This document shows positions 13,396-21,652 of a stretch of 64,000 nt of DNA, piece after piece. The notes beneath the pieces are model-generated. The model was not told the DNA's origin. It ran no database searches and was given only the letters and a program-made list of their open reading frames with translations. Where the stretch lies: the NCBI RefSeq assembly GCF_011801145.1, contig NZ_CP046172.1:7192001-7256000 (forward strand), read 5' to 3'. This DNA comes from Nocardia arthritidis (GTDB taxonomy: Bacteria > Actinomycetota > Actinomycetes > Mycobacteriales > Mycobacteriaceae). Numbering within the stretch: position 1 is the first letter of the stretch; the number at the start of each line of letters is the position of its first letter. Made by a program: the position numbers and the translations under genes.

Positions 13396-14613
13396 TCAGT
13401 TGCGGGCCGAGGCGACAAGTTCTGCCAGGTGTTCCACCGCCGCGTCGACGGGAGGCAAGGCGAGCATTCGCCGGTGCGCCCGCCGGGATTCGGCGGCGAT
13501 CCTGCCGTCGGCGAGCACCGCCGTCGTCGTCTTGTGGACGCATTCCGCGGTCAGCTCGGCGAGCCGCTCGCCGAGCCCGAAATGCGCGATCCGATCGGCG
13601 TTGTGCGGCTGGTCCCCGAATTGCGGCAGGGTCACCATCGGGGTCGCGGTGCGGATCGCCTCGCGCACGCTGTTGTAGCCCGCGTGCGTGAGGAACAGCT
13701 GCGCGCACTGCAGCACGGTCGTTTGCGGAACCCAGTCCAGCAGGTGCACATTCGGCCCGGCCGTGATCCCGTCGACGGTGAATCCGGCGGTCGCGACCAC
13801 CGCATGGCAGTCGACCTCGGACAGTCCCTCGATCAACGCGCGAATGATGGCCTCCGGCGGCGTGGCCTGTTCGGGCAGGTCCACCCCGTACGACTGGAAT
13901 GCGCCGAGCATCGGCAGTGCGGTACCCACCGCCGCCAGCACGAGCGGGCGATCCCCGGACAGTCCGGCGAATTCCGGCGGCAGCACGCCACCGCCGCCGA
14001 CCTGCAACGGCTGCCGGTAGGCGAACGGCTCGGGCATGTCGTACTCGGCGAACGAATACTCGTGCGGCACACTCTCGAACCGGCCGAACCGATGCACCAC
14101 CGGCCCGTCGACCGGCGGCAATCCGAGCTCGGCCCGCCGCTCGGCCAGCGGTTCGGTGAGCCCGGCCGGATCGATGATGTTTCCGGCCCCGGACGGCGCC
14201 GAGATATGCGGAATACCCAGTGTCTCGGCGACCAGCATCCCGGCCAGCTCCGCCCCGTCGCGCACCACGGCGTCGGGCCGGAAGTCCGCGGCGATCGCGA
14301 ACACCATTCGGTAGATCGCCGTGACGTGCGGGCCCGCCGCGGTCCGCAACAGCTGGTCCCGAATGCTGGGCTCCGGCAACCGGATTCCCTCGGCCTGCTC
14401 GGCCTCCTTGCGCGCACGCATCAGAGCGCTGATCGACTCGACGATCCCGGGCAGCTCTGCCCGGACCGGCAACCCGGCCGCCCGGAACGTATCCGCGAGT
14501 TCGGGCGCGGTCACCACCAGCACATCGTGTTCTGCCCGCGCGAGCGCGGCGGCCAGCGGCAGCACCTCTCTGGCATGCCCCTGCGAACCGGTTACCGTAC
14601 ACAGCACCCGCAC
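13396..14613 (-). CDS. GT1-family glycosyltransferase (macrolide/natural-product type)
   Basis: This 405-residue GT-B enzyme is predicted to move a sugar from a nucleotide donor to a small-molecule acceptor. The N-terminal acceptor domain opens with a GxxGH-type loop (TGSQGH). The C-terminal donor domain carries LTHAGYNSVREA and PQFGDQPHNAD, the motif of UGT/MGT enzymes that binds the nucleotide sugar, ending in the sugar-contacting Asp-Gln pair. The GTG start is preceded by AGGTGAG. It is the first gene of the operon that runs on into the ligase and both PKS genes, which links it to glycosylation of the polyketide product. It is clearly paralogous to the glycosyltransferase at 16709-17932, with the same opening MRVLCT..TGS and the same domain layout. 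Confidence 0.92.
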   Translation of the reverse strand: MRVLCTVTGSQGHAREVLPLAAALARAEHDVLVVTAPELADTFRAAGLPVRAELPGIVESISALMRARKEAEQAEGIRLPEPSIRDQLLRTAAGPHVTAIYRMVFAIAADFRPDAVVRDGAELAGMLVAETLGIPHISAPSGAGNIIDPAGLTEPLAERRAELGLPPVDGPVVHRFGRFESVPHEYSFAEYDMPEPFAYRQPLQVGGGGVLPPEFAGLSGDRPLVLAAVGTALPMLGAFQSYGVDLPEQATPPEAIIRALIEGLSEVDCHAVVATAGFTVDGITAGPNVHLLDWVPQTTVLQCAQLFLTHAGYNSVREAIRTATPMVTLPQFGDQPHNADRIAHFGLGERLAELTAECVHKTTTAVLADGRIAAESRRAHRRMLALPPVDAAVEHLAELVASARN

Positions 14614-14705
14614 GGTCTCACCTGGCCTTTCTTTATGTCCCTCGATCTCGACGGCTCATGACCCACCCCCAGCCAGAACGGTACGGGTGGGCTGAATGGC
14701 GACCA

Positions 14706-14720
14706 ACCCCTAACGCCCCC
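14706..14720. promoter_or_regulatory. Cluster motif copy 1, ACCCC-TAACG-CCCCC
   Basis: Read on the minus strand this is a direct repeat of G-tracts one helical turn apart, GGGGG-N5-GGGGT. It sits 93-107 nt upstream of the glycosyltransferase start at 14613. Near-identical copies lie at 20113-20125 and 26269-26283, each in a promoter region of this cluster. That distribution suggests a binding site for a cluster regulator, but function is inferred only. Confidence 0.4.
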
Positions 14721-14771
14721 ATTACCTTTCAACCCCGCCACTGGTTGGAGGCCGATATTCAACCCGAATCT

Positions 14772-14785
14772 CAACCCGCGGGTTG
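14772..14785. promoter_or_regulatory. Perfect 14-bp palindrome in divergent promoter
   Basis: The sequence CAACCCGCGGGTTG is a perfect palindrome. It lies between the divergent glycosyltransferase (start 14613) and membrane protein (start 14854), 69-82 nt upstream of the latter. This is a plausible operator. No cognate regulator can be assigned. Confidence 0.4.
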
Positions 14786-14853
14786 GTGCCTCGGATCCCG
14801 CGTCGCCCTTAGCCTCGGCTGGACAGTTACCGCAAGTCTCGAGGGAGGACGGT

Positions 14854-15363
14854 ATGCCGACCAGTACCCTGATCAACGGCGCCGTCGTGGTCGCGGTGAT
14901 CATTTACATGATCTACCGGAAGTTCACGTGGACCGAAATCATCAGCACCGAGGTCTGGGGCACCCCTGCCACCCTGATCATCATCGGTGTGCTCCAGTTC
15001 CGGCACCTGGACAAGGTGTTGAAGCCCGCCGATATCGTCATCATCGTGCTCGGTGTCGCCTTCTCACTGATAGGCGGCGCGGTGATGGGTCTGGCGACCC
15101 AATTGCGCAAGGATGGCGACAAGTGGTACCAGAAGGTCGGCAAGGTCGGCCTGGTGGCATGGGTCATCCTCACCCTGTCGCACGTCGCGATCGAAGCGCT
15201 CGGTCACGTCGCCGGCGCCGAGGTCGCATCCAGTGGCTCGGTGATGATGCTGACCATGGGCGTCAACACCGCCGCCCTGACCTTCATCCTCAACATGCGC
15301 ACCGGTGGTGTGAAGCCCCCGGCACGTGGCGGCAGCACCAGTTCTTCGGGCTACCCCCGGTAG
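14854..15363 (+). CDS. Four-helix membrane protein of unknown function
   Basis: I do not recognise this 169-residue protein. It has about four hydrophobic helices: residues about 5-20, about 38-55 after a short amphipathic stretch, 62-82, and 102-150, the last probably two helices. A short polar Gly/Ser-rich tail follows. There is no cleavable signal and no catalytic motif. The ATG is preceded by an excellent ribosome site, GGGAGGA, 5-6 nt away, so this is very likely a real expressed gene. It is transcribed away from the glycosyltransferase/PKS operon and ends against a strong hairpin. Whether it belongs to the biosynthetic cluster, for example in export or resistance, cannot be told. Confidence 0.75.
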   Translation: MPTSTLINGAVVVAVIIYMIYRKFTWTEIISTEVWGTPATLIIIGVLQFRHLDKVLKPADIVIIVLGVAFSLIGGAVMGLATQLRKDGDKWYQKVGKVGLVAWVILTLSHVAIEALGHVAGAEVASSGSVMMLTMGVNTAALTFILNMRTGGVKPPARGGSTSSSGYPR

Positions 15364-15397
15364 TCCGTCTGCACAGCGGTTCCCAGTCCGCTGAACG

Positions 15398-15444
15398 GTG
15401 GCGCGTCCGGCTCTCCTCCCCCTCGCTCGAGCCGGACGCGCCAC
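15398..15444. terminator. 16-bp inverted repeat between convergent genes
   Basis: GTGGCGCGTCCGGCTC at 15398-15413 is perfectly complementary to 15429-15444 with a 15-nt loop. It lies between the plus-strand membrane protein (ends 15363) and the minus-strand kinase (ends 15491). There is no T-tract, as is common for actinobacterial terminators. It probably acts in both directions. Confidence 0.7.
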
Positions 15445-15490
15445 ACCCCTGCTCCCGGTCGTCACCGTGTGACGGCCGGGAATTCGCTTG

Positions 15491-16672
15491 TCACACCTCG
15501 GAATTCAGCGCGGCCCCGTCCGGAATCGCGGCGTGCACCTGCCAGTAGGGCACGCCTTGCTCGTCCCGGATCACATCCGTCCGCAGGTATCCGTCGACCA
15601 GCTCGATCCGCTCCCGCATTCCGGTCAGCCCGTAGCCGCGCGACTCCGCTCGCTCTCCGGATTCGGCCTCGTCCAATTGGTTTCGCACGGTGAGCGATAC
15701 GTCGTCGTCGCCGTAGCGCAGGCATATGCGCACCCGCTGACCGCGTGCGTGCTTCCCGGCGTTCGTCAACGCCTCCCTGGCGATCCGCAACAGCGCGATG
15801 CTCTCGGCCGGGGCCAACTCCCGATACGCGCCCTCCTGATGGAATTCGACCGGTGTCCGGTGGTCGCGATCGAACGATTCGGCCAACTGCCGCAACGACT
15901 CCGGCAACGATCGCACGGTTTCGCGTAACGCGGCGACCGCCTGCCTGGCATCGGACAAACCCTGTTCGGCCAGTCGCTGCGCATTGCCGAGATACTCTGC
16001 GGCCCGGTCGATCTGCCGGTGTTCGGTGAGCAGTGCGTGCGCCACCTCCAGCTGAACCCGCAAGGCGCCCAACGAATGTGCGAGCACGTCGTGCATTTCA
16101 CGGCCGATTCGCGCGCGCTCCTCGGCCGCGGCGGCGTTCAACTGCTCGCGGTGGGTGAGTTCCACCTGGATGAGCCGGGCGATGTACTGGCGCCGGTTCA
16201 ACCCGGCCAGCGTCGCGATGACCACCGCGCCGAAGTAACTGACCGAGCTGTGCATCGAATGTTCCCACCACATGCCCGACCCGAAGATCAAACCGCTCAC
16301 CAGCAAGCTGACCAGCACCAACGCCAGCGCCGATGTCTCGATCAGCGATGCGTAGGTGCCCATGACCACGCACAGCATGATGACGGCCGAGGCATCGCTC
16401 GGCACGCCGCTCGCGACGGCCAGCAAGGAGGCGGCGACGATCAGTACCACCCGCATCATCTCGGGTGCGCGCTCGGCGAAGGCCAACCAGCACGCCCAGC
16501 AGACCGCCACCACGCCGTAAACGACCCAGAGCCACCAGAATTCGGCCGCGGGACGGGCCGAAACGAGCGTCGCGCCGATGACGGCCGTGCTCAGCCAGGG
16601 CACGGCCCTGTCGCCGGTGAACAATTTGTGCGGCGCGAACCGACCTGCCGGGGGCGTGCCGAGCTGGTCCAT
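15491..16672 (-). CDS. NarL-type sensor histidine kinase
   Basis: This two-component sensor of about 393 residues has an N-terminal block of six or so membrane helices. A HisKA_3 dimerisation domain follows, with the phosphoacceptor His in REMHDVLAHSLG, then a HATPase_c domain (N-box EALTNAGKHA, G-box YGLTGMRERI). The frame extends to a TTG at 16708 abutting the previous stop. The ATG at 16672 (MDQLGT) is preferred, although its ribosome site is weak. It is the last gene of the deacetylase - sugar dehydrogenase - glycosyltransferase operon. No response regulator is adjacent. The NarL-type regulator at 26348-27016, in the same cluster, is the best candidate partner. Confidence 0.88.
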   Translation of the reverse strand: MDQLGTPPAGRFAPHKLFTGDRAVPWLSTAVIGATLVSARPAAEFWWLWVVYGVVAVCWACWLAFAERAPEMMRVVLIVAASLLAVASGVPSDASAVIMLCVVMGTYASLIETSALALVLVSLLVSGLIFGSGMWWEHSMHSSVSYFGAVVIATLAGLNRRQYIARLIQVELTHREQLNAAAAEERARIGREMHDVLAHSLGALRVQLEVAHALLTEHRQIDRAAEYLGNAQRLAEQGLSDARQAVAALRETVRSLPESLRQLAESFDRDHRTPVEFHQEGAYRELAPAESIALLRIAREALTNAGKHARGQRVRICLRYGDDDVSLTVRNQLDEAESGERAESRGYGLTGMRERIELVDGYLRTDVIRDEQGVPYWQVHAAIPDGAALNSEV

Positions 16673-16708
16673 ACGGCCATCGTGCCGTACCGGCGCGGAC
16701 GGTACCAA

Positions 16709-17932
16709 TCAGTGTGTTCGGGCTCCGGCCAGCGCTTCGAGCCGCGGCACCATATCCGCCACCTCCGGCAAGGCCGACATCGCGCGCCGCACCTGCCGCA
16801 TGCGGTCGCCGAAGCTCGCGTCGGTGAGGACCTTCCGGCAGGCCTCGGCGATGGCGGACGGCGACCGGTCGTTCACCCGCAGGCCGAGGCCGTAGCGCTC
16901 GACGAGGTCGGCATTGGTCAGATTGTCCCCGTACTGCGGGAGCACGACCATCGGGGTGCCGGACGCCATGGCCTCCCGGATGCTGTTGTAGCCGCCGTGC
17001 GTGACGAACAGCTGCGCGCACTCGAGCAGCAGCGGCTGCGACATCCATTCGACAACCCGAACGTTATCCGCACCGCCGCCCACCTTGTCGGCGGCGATCC
17101 CACCGGTGGACACCACCGCGTGACAGTCGAGCTCCGACAGCGCCCGCGCGACCGCGCCGATCGTCAGGGCCGGATTGCGCAGTTCGTCACCGAGGTCGAC
17201 CCCGGCCTGTTCCGCCGATTCCATCAGCGGGAATTCGCTGCCGACCGCGGCGACCACGAACGGCCGCTCGGGCGGCAGGTCCGCGATGTCGGGGACCAAC
17301 ACCTGATGTTCGTTCAGCGGTGGCTGCCGGTAGGCGATCGGACTCGGACCCGGAAAGGTCGCGAAGCTGTATTCCGGTGGCACACAGTCGAATCGACCGA
17401 ACGGGAAGATGGCGAACGGATCGGACCGCGCGGGCAGGCCCAGCTCGGCCCTGCGCTCGTTCAGCGGATCGCGCACCCGCTCCGGCTCCAGAATGTTGCC
17501 GTCGCCGGACGGGGCGCTGATATGCGGTATGTCCAACGCCTCCGCGAGCAGACAGCCGGACAGCTCACCTCCGTCCCGGATCAGCAGGTCCGGCCGGAAC
17601 CGCTCGGCGATCGGCAGCAGCCGCCGGAACGCGTCGACGAGGTGCGGCCCGGTCGCCACCCAGGTGATCTGCCCGGCCGGCGTGCCGAATCCCGCCATCA
17701 CCTCCGGGTCGAGAGTCATTCGCCCGCAAAGCAATTCGATGAGCGGCGCGAGAACCTGAGCCATTCCCGGCAATACCGGATGCACCACACCCGCCGCACC
17801 GTCGAGCCGCGGCGCCAGCTCGGCTGTGCAGGCGAACGCCACCTCGTGTCCCGCCGCCGTCACGGCGCGCGCGAGCGGCAGCACCGAGTTCAAATGGCCG
17901 ACGGAACCGGTGATCGTGCACAGTACGCGCAT
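16709..17932 (-). CDS. GT1-family glycosyltransferase, paralogue of the 13396 gene
   Basis: This 407-residue GT-B enzyme has the TGSVGH acceptor loop at the N-terminus and a donor domain with VTHGGYNSIREA and PQYGDNLTNAD. The position that is usually Gln in the donor motif (DQ) is Asn here (DN), while the paralogue at 13396 keeps DQ, so the two may use different sugars. The gene follows the nucleotide-sugar dehydrogenase by 25 nt and precedes the sensor kinase by about 36 nt. The context suggests transfer of the uronic or amino sugar made by its neighbours. Two glycosyltransferases in one cluster imply two sugar additions or a disaccharide, but donor and acceptor are inferred. Confidence 0.92.
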   Translation of the reverse strand: MRVLCTITGSVGHLNSVLPLARAVTAAGHEVAFACTAELAPRLDGAAGVVHPVLPGMAQVLAPLIELLCGRMTLDPEVMAGFGTPAGQITWVATGPHLVDAFRRLLPIAERFRPDLLIRDGGELSGCLLAEALDIPHISAPSGDGNILEPERVRDPLNERRAELGLPARSDPFAIFPFGRFDCVPPEYSFATFPGPSPIAYRQPPLNEHQVLVPDIADLPPERPFVVAAVGSEFPLMESAEQAGVDLGDELRNPALTIGAVARALSELDCHAVVSTGGIAADKVGGGADNVRVVEWMSQPLLLECAQLFVTHGGYNSIREAMASGTPMVVLPQYGDNLTNADLVERYGLGLRVNDRSPSAIAEACRKVLTDASFGDRMRQVRRAMSALPEVADMVPRLEALAGARTH

Positions 17933-17957
17933 AGTAATTCCCTTGTCGCCGTGTCGA

Positions 17958-19205
17958 TTACAGGCTGAAGACGTGGTCGGAGCGGATCGATCCGGTGGTG
18001 TCGAACAATCTGCGCGCCCCGGCGATCAGGTCCAGATCGTAGCCGCGATGGCGCTGCAGCAGGATGGTGAGATCGGCCTCCCGCAGCGCCTCGGCCAGAT
18101 CCGGCACCCGGTTGATTTCCCCGTCCGGCCACCGTAGCTTGTCGACATACGGATCGTGGAACATCACGGTCACACCGCGTTCCCGCAGCGCGCGAACGAT
18201 CGGCACGGCGGGCGTATTCCTGGTGTCCGCGGTGTCCGGCTTGTAGGTCACCCCCAGGAGCAGCACGGTCGCGGCGTTCGTCGGGATGCCGAGGTCCTCT
18301 AGGTGTTTGCCGCCCCGGTCGGCCACCCACAGCGGCGCGGACTTGTTCACCCGGTTGGCGGTTTCGGCCATGTGGAACGGCAGGCCGAGGGAGGCCGCAT
18401 GGTGCACCAGATACAGCGGGTCGACCGGGATGCAGTGGCCGCCGACTCCCGCGCCGGGCCAAAACGGCATATAGCCATAGGGTTTGGTGGCGGCGCAGGC
18501 GATCGTGTCCCAGACGTCGATATCCAGGCTGTGACACAGCTGGGCGAATTCGTTCACCAGCGCGATATTGATCTGGCGGAAGGTATTTTCCAGGATCTTC
18601 GCCGCCTCCGCCTCACGCATCCCCTTGGCCGGGTGCACCTCGGTGATCCGGCGGTAGAAGTCGGTCGCGCGCCGCGCACATGTCTCGGTGAGACCGCCGA
18701 CGACGCGCGGGGTGTTCCTGACATTGAACCGGGTATTGCCGGGATCGATCCGTTCCGGGGAGTATGCCAACGCGAAATCGACGCCGGCGCGCAGACCCGA
18801 CTCCTCCAGAATCGGCAGCAGCAGGCCATGCGTGGTGCCCGGGTAGGTCGTCGATTCGACGATGATGAGCTGCCCCGGCCGCAACCGGTCCCGCACGGTG
18901 GTGATCGCGCTGGTGAGCGGCCCGAGATCGGGCTGGTCGTCCTCGATCGGCGTCGGCACGCACACGACGATCGTTTCGCAGTCGGACAGCACCGCGGGGT
19001 CGGTGGTGGCCCGGAATCGGCCCCGCATCGCCGCCACCTCGGCATCGGTCACGGTGTCGATCGGCGACAGACCGGCATTCAACCGGTCCACCCGTCCGCG
19101 GTCGATATCGATGCCGATCACGCTGTCGCCTGCGTCGACAAATGCCGCGGCCAGCGGCAATCCGACATATCCGATACCGATGATGCCCAGTCGCTGAGCG
19201 AACAT
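17958..19205 (-). CDS. Nucleotide-sugar 6-dehydrogenase (UDP-HexNAc/UDP-glucose dehydrogenase family)
   Basis: This 415-residue enzyme would oxidise the C6 hydroxyl of a UDP-sugar to a carboxylate in two NAD-dependent steps, giving a uronic acid donor. The N-terminal NAD fold has GIGYVGLPLA, and the catalytic Cys lies in GAGVGGHCIPVDP. The sequence around the Cys and the long YKPDTADTRNTPA segment resemble the WecC/WbpA type that acts on N-acetylhexosamine donors more than plain UDP-glucose dehydrogenase; this is a judgement from memory of the families. The ATG at 19205 has GGAG 6 nt upstream. The nominal frame opens at 19232 without such a site. Its neighbour is a PIG-L deacetylase, so together they could yield an amino-uronic sugar. 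Confidence 0.9.
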   Translation of the reverse strand: MFAQRLGIIGIGYVGLPLAAAFVDAGDSVIGIDIDRGRVDRLNAGLSPIDTVTDAEVAAMRGRFRATTDPAVLSDCETIVVCVPTPIEDDQPDLGPLTSAITTVRDRLRPGQLIIVESTTYPGTTHGLLLPILEESGLRAGVDFALAYSPERIDPGNTRFNVRNTPRVVGGLTETCARRATDFYRRITEVHPAKGMREAEAAKILENTFRQINIALVNEFAQLCHSLDIDVWDTIACAATKPYGYMPFWPGAGVGGHCIPVDPLYLVHHAASLGLPFHMAETANRVNKSAPLWVADRGGKHLEDLGIPTNAATVLLLGVTYKPDTADTRNTPAVPIVRALRERGVTVMFHDPYVDKLRWPDGEINRVPDLAEALREADLTILLQRHRGYDLDLIAGARRLFDTTGSIRSDHVFSL

Positions 19206-19285
19206 AATTACTCCAAAGTTCTTGGCCCGCACGGAAAGGTCGGTTGCCGACGGCAGCTCGACGACGGCGTGTCATCGGTCGCGCG

Positions 19286-20002
19286 TCAGCAGGCGATCCG
19301 ATACGGCACGAACGATTCGGCGTACTCCCAGGACAGCGACGAGCCGGCCGCGGCGTCCATCAACTGGATCTGCCGAATCGACCGGGGTCCCGCCGTCCGC
19401 ATCTGAGTTCCGTACGCACGCAACGCCTCTTCCTTCGCGTGCCAGTAATTCGACGTGTCGACATGCAGCCACCACGGCTCGTTGTGCGAAGACCAGCGTT
19501 CCTCCGCACCGCGATAACCGAGCACCAGGTGCGAGGTCGGCTTGAGCCCCGGTGGTTGCGCGCGGGCCGCCGCGAACGCCGCGGCGTGCACCGCCTGATG
19601 ATCCTGATGAAATCCGCTGGCCGAGGGGATGAACAGCGCCTGCGGCCGCACCGCCGCCAGCGATGCGACCTCATGGCGTTCGATGAGATCGACCAGCGCC
19701 CGGCGGCGGTTGCTGATGTCGAGTTCCCCGGTCTCGTCCACCCAGGCAATGGCGGACGAGGTGACACCCAATGCGGCGCAGGCCTTTTCGAATTCCTGAG
19801 TGCGGGTCGCCGGATCGCTGCGGCCGCCCCACATCGGTGCGCTGCGCACGGTGACGCACAGCACGTGCACTTCGATCCGATCGGCGGCCAGGCGGGCGAT
19901 CGTGCCACCCGGTCCGATGGTTTCGTCATCGGGATGGGGCGCGATGACCAGCGCGCGGTCACCGGGCACCAGACCCAAAATCGAATGATTCGACTCCAGC
20001 AC
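19286..20002 (-). CDS. PIG-L/LmbE family N-acetylhexosamine deacetylase
   Basis: This 238-residue zinc hydrolase belongs to the family that removes acetyl from N-acetylglucosaminyl groups (MshB of mycothiol synthesis, deacetylases of glycopeptide pathways). The metal-binding APHPDDE motif is near residue 21 and the second histidine pair is in FHQDHQAVH. Its size is normal for the family. It is first in the operon that continues into the sugar dehydrogenase and glycosyltransferase, so it probably deacetylates either the nucleotide sugar or the finished glycoside. The promoter region is shared with the divergent pyruvyl transferase-like gene and contains one copy of the cluster motif. Confidence 0.9.
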   Translation of the reverse strand: MLESNHSILGLVPGDRALVIAPHPDDETIGPGGTIARLAADRIEVHVLCVTVRSAPMWGGRSDPATRTQEFEKACAALGVTSSAIAWVDETGELDISNRRRALVDLIERHEVASLAAVRPQALFIPSASGFHQDHQAVHAAAFAAARAQPPGLKPTSHLVLGYRGAEERWSSHNEPWWLHVDTSNYWHAKEEALRAYGTQMRTAGPRSIRQIQLMDAAAGSSLSWEYAESFVPYRIAC

Positions 20003-20336
20003 CGCATGCCCCTTAATAATCCAGGCCGCCGCAATATTATTTGCGCAGTCACACGAGATTCGTTGACATCTCGAAGGATGCTCGTTTCGACCGATCCATA
20101 CAACCCTTAACCACCCCTACGCCCCGGCACCGCACGCCGATCGTCCCCTAATTCCGCACCAGTGCGACAATTCGGGATTGCGCGGCGACACTTCCGCTGC
20201 AACCCTTGACCATAGCGATTCGACTGCCTTAATTCGGTATGCCCGGGTCGTGAAATTGCCCCGCCGAGCCGATGGCCGACGACTCCGATATACGACATCG
20301 ACCTGCGCAGTAATTGGATCAACTGGAGGATCAGAT
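20003..20336. promoter_or_regulatory. Divergent promoter region between deacetylase and pyruvyl transferase-like gene
   Basis: This 334-nt stretch has no coding potential that I trust. It is more AT-rich than the flanking genes near 20020-20100. It contains a cluster-motif copy at 20113-20125 and, at 20145-20151, a further CCCCTAA. It ends with AACTGGAGGATCAG, the ribosome site of the plus-strand gene. Promoters for both operons should lie here, but no consensus -35/-10 pair is clear enough to call. Confidence 0.55.
20113..20125. promoter_or_regulatory. Cluster motif copy 2, ACCCC-TACG-CCCC
   Basis: This second copy of the G-tract direct repeat is one base shorter in the spacer than the other two. 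It lies 111-123 nt upstream of the deacetylase start at 20002. It shares ACCCCTA.CG..CCC with the copies at 14706 and 26269. Confidence 0.35.
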
Positions 20337-21530
20337 ATGCGGATCGGCCTGGTTTCCGCCGCGAATGCCGGACTGAAGAATACCGGAATGCTTTCGGTCG
20401 ACCTGGCTTTCTGGGCATTGAGCCGACGCATCGGCACCGATGCCGATATCACGTGGTACACGATTCAACCGCCGGATGTCGAGCCGATCAGGCCGTATGT
20501 CCACGGCACCGAGCTGCCGTTCCGGTTCCGGTCGCTGCTCGGCGCCTACGCCGAATTGGCCGACCACGACGCCGTGGTGTTCTGGGGAGATTTCCTGCAT
20601 GCCCGGCACTACCTGGAGCAGGACGCGGTGTACTGGCTGACCAGACAACAGCTGGTCAACAACCGGGACGAGGCACGCAGCCTGCTCGATCCGGCGCTAC
20701 TGCTGTCCACCGCCCCGGACGAGGTGATCGCCAAGACCATCGCCTACGGCGGCACCGTGCTGCACAACACCCAGCACGACTATGCGGACGACGATTATCG
20801 CAGCGCATTCTTCCGGCTGGTTTCCCGGTGCCGGATGATCTGGATGCGGGACGCGATATCGGCCGCGACCGTGACCCATATCCGACAGGATTACGCAAAA
20901 AGCCATTTCGGCACCGATGCCGCGCTGCTGTTGCGCCTCGAAGATCTGGATTTCCTGCCCCGATCGGGCTGGGCCGACGAATCGGATTCCGGCGCCACGA
21001 TCGGCGTATTCGTCGGCTCCAGGACGGATACCCCGAATTGGCTGCCGGAGCTGTGGCAGGCATTGTCGGATCGGCTCGGCGCGCGCCCGGAATGGTTTCC
21101 CTGGTTCGACGCCGATTTGCCGCCCGAGGCCGCCGAGCTGCCCCGGCGATCCGGCGATTACCGCCTCGGCGATCTTTTCACTCGACTCTCCCGCTACCGT
21201 TTGGTGATTACCGACACCTACCACCTGTGCATCAACGCATGGCGATCGGGAGTGCCCGCGGTATGTATCGGCGCGCCGGAACCCGGCCCCGCGCCATATG
21301 GTTTTCTCTCGGTGAGCAATCTCAAGAAACACGTCTTCTACCTCGCCTACAACGCGACGGATTTCTATCTCTCCACCCTCGACGAGGGCGCGCAGACCCG
21401 GCGCGACCGCGTCGAACGGATCGCCACCCTGATCGAGAACGGGGGCGCCGCCGCGATCACGGCACGCATGGCGCAGCACGCCGCCGAGGCGGAGAAACAA
21501 CTCGTGGACACGTTGCACTCGCTGCGATGA
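20337..21530 (+). CDS. Polysaccharide pyruvyl transferase-like protein
   Basis: This 397-residue protein is related to the family that transfers pyruvate from phosphoenolpyruvate to form a ketal on a sugar. What shows this is the overall GT-B-like layout and the C-terminal segment VITDTYHLCINAWRSGVPAV, which matches the family's conserved TD.YH...A...G.P block, followed by a Gly/Pro loop. The N-terminus opens with RIGLVSAANAGLKNTG, a typical glycine-bearing loop. The ORF extends upstream to 20178, but GGAGG 7 nt before the ATG at 20337 fixes the start. It is divergent from the sugar-modifying operon, so the target is plausibly the cluster's amino-uronic glycoside. The family match is moderate; a plain glycosyltransferase is the alternative. 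Confidence 0.72.
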   Translation: MRIGLVSAANAGLKNTGMLSVDLAFWALSRRIGTDADITWYTIQPPDVEPIRPYVHGTELPFRFRSLLGAYAELADHDAVVFWGDFLHARHYLEQDAVYWLTRQQLVNNRDEARSLLDPALLLSTAPDEVIAKTIAYGGTVLHNTQHDYADDDYRSAFFRLVSRCRMIWMRDAISAATVTHIRQDYAKSHFGTDAALLLRLEDLDFLPRSGWADESDSGATIGVFVGSRTDTPNWLPELWQALSDRLGARPEWFPWFDADLPPEAAELPRRSGDYRLGDLFTRLSRYRLVITDTYHLCINAWRSGVPAVCIGAPEPGPAPYGFLSVSNLKKHVFYLAYNATDFYLSTLDEGAQTRRDRVERIATLIENGGAAAITARMAQHAAEAEKQLVDTLHSLR

Positions 21531-21601
21531 ACGTCCCTGGCCGCCGGTTGTCCGACAGCGCGGTCGGCACCGGCGGCCATGCGGCAGCGTGGCCGCAGGG
21601 A

Positions 21602-21636
21602 TAGGCCGGGGGCGGTGAATCACCGCCCCCGGCCTA
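21602..21636. terminator. 17-bp perfect hairpin, bidirectional terminator
   Basis: TAGGCCGGGGGCGGTGA (21602-21618) pairs perfectly with 21620-21636, with a single-base centre so that the tip opens to a small loop; CTCTTTCG follows on the plus strand. It separates the convergent pyruvyl transferase-like gene (ends 21530) and ThDP-enzyme gene (ends 21653). Confidence 0.85.
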
Positions 21637-21652
21637 CTCTTTCGTGAATTAC

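Noticed and set aside
13364..13418. Longer start for the acyl ligase, overlapping the glycosyltransferase by 23 nt
   Set aside because: GGAG directly before the ATG pair at 13364/13361 and the family-typical N-terminus there favour the shorter form.
16019..17968. Plus-strand open frame of about 650 codons opposite the glycosyltransferase and kinase
   Set aside because: It spans two real minus-strand genes with intact motifs and has no credible start or protein-like content.
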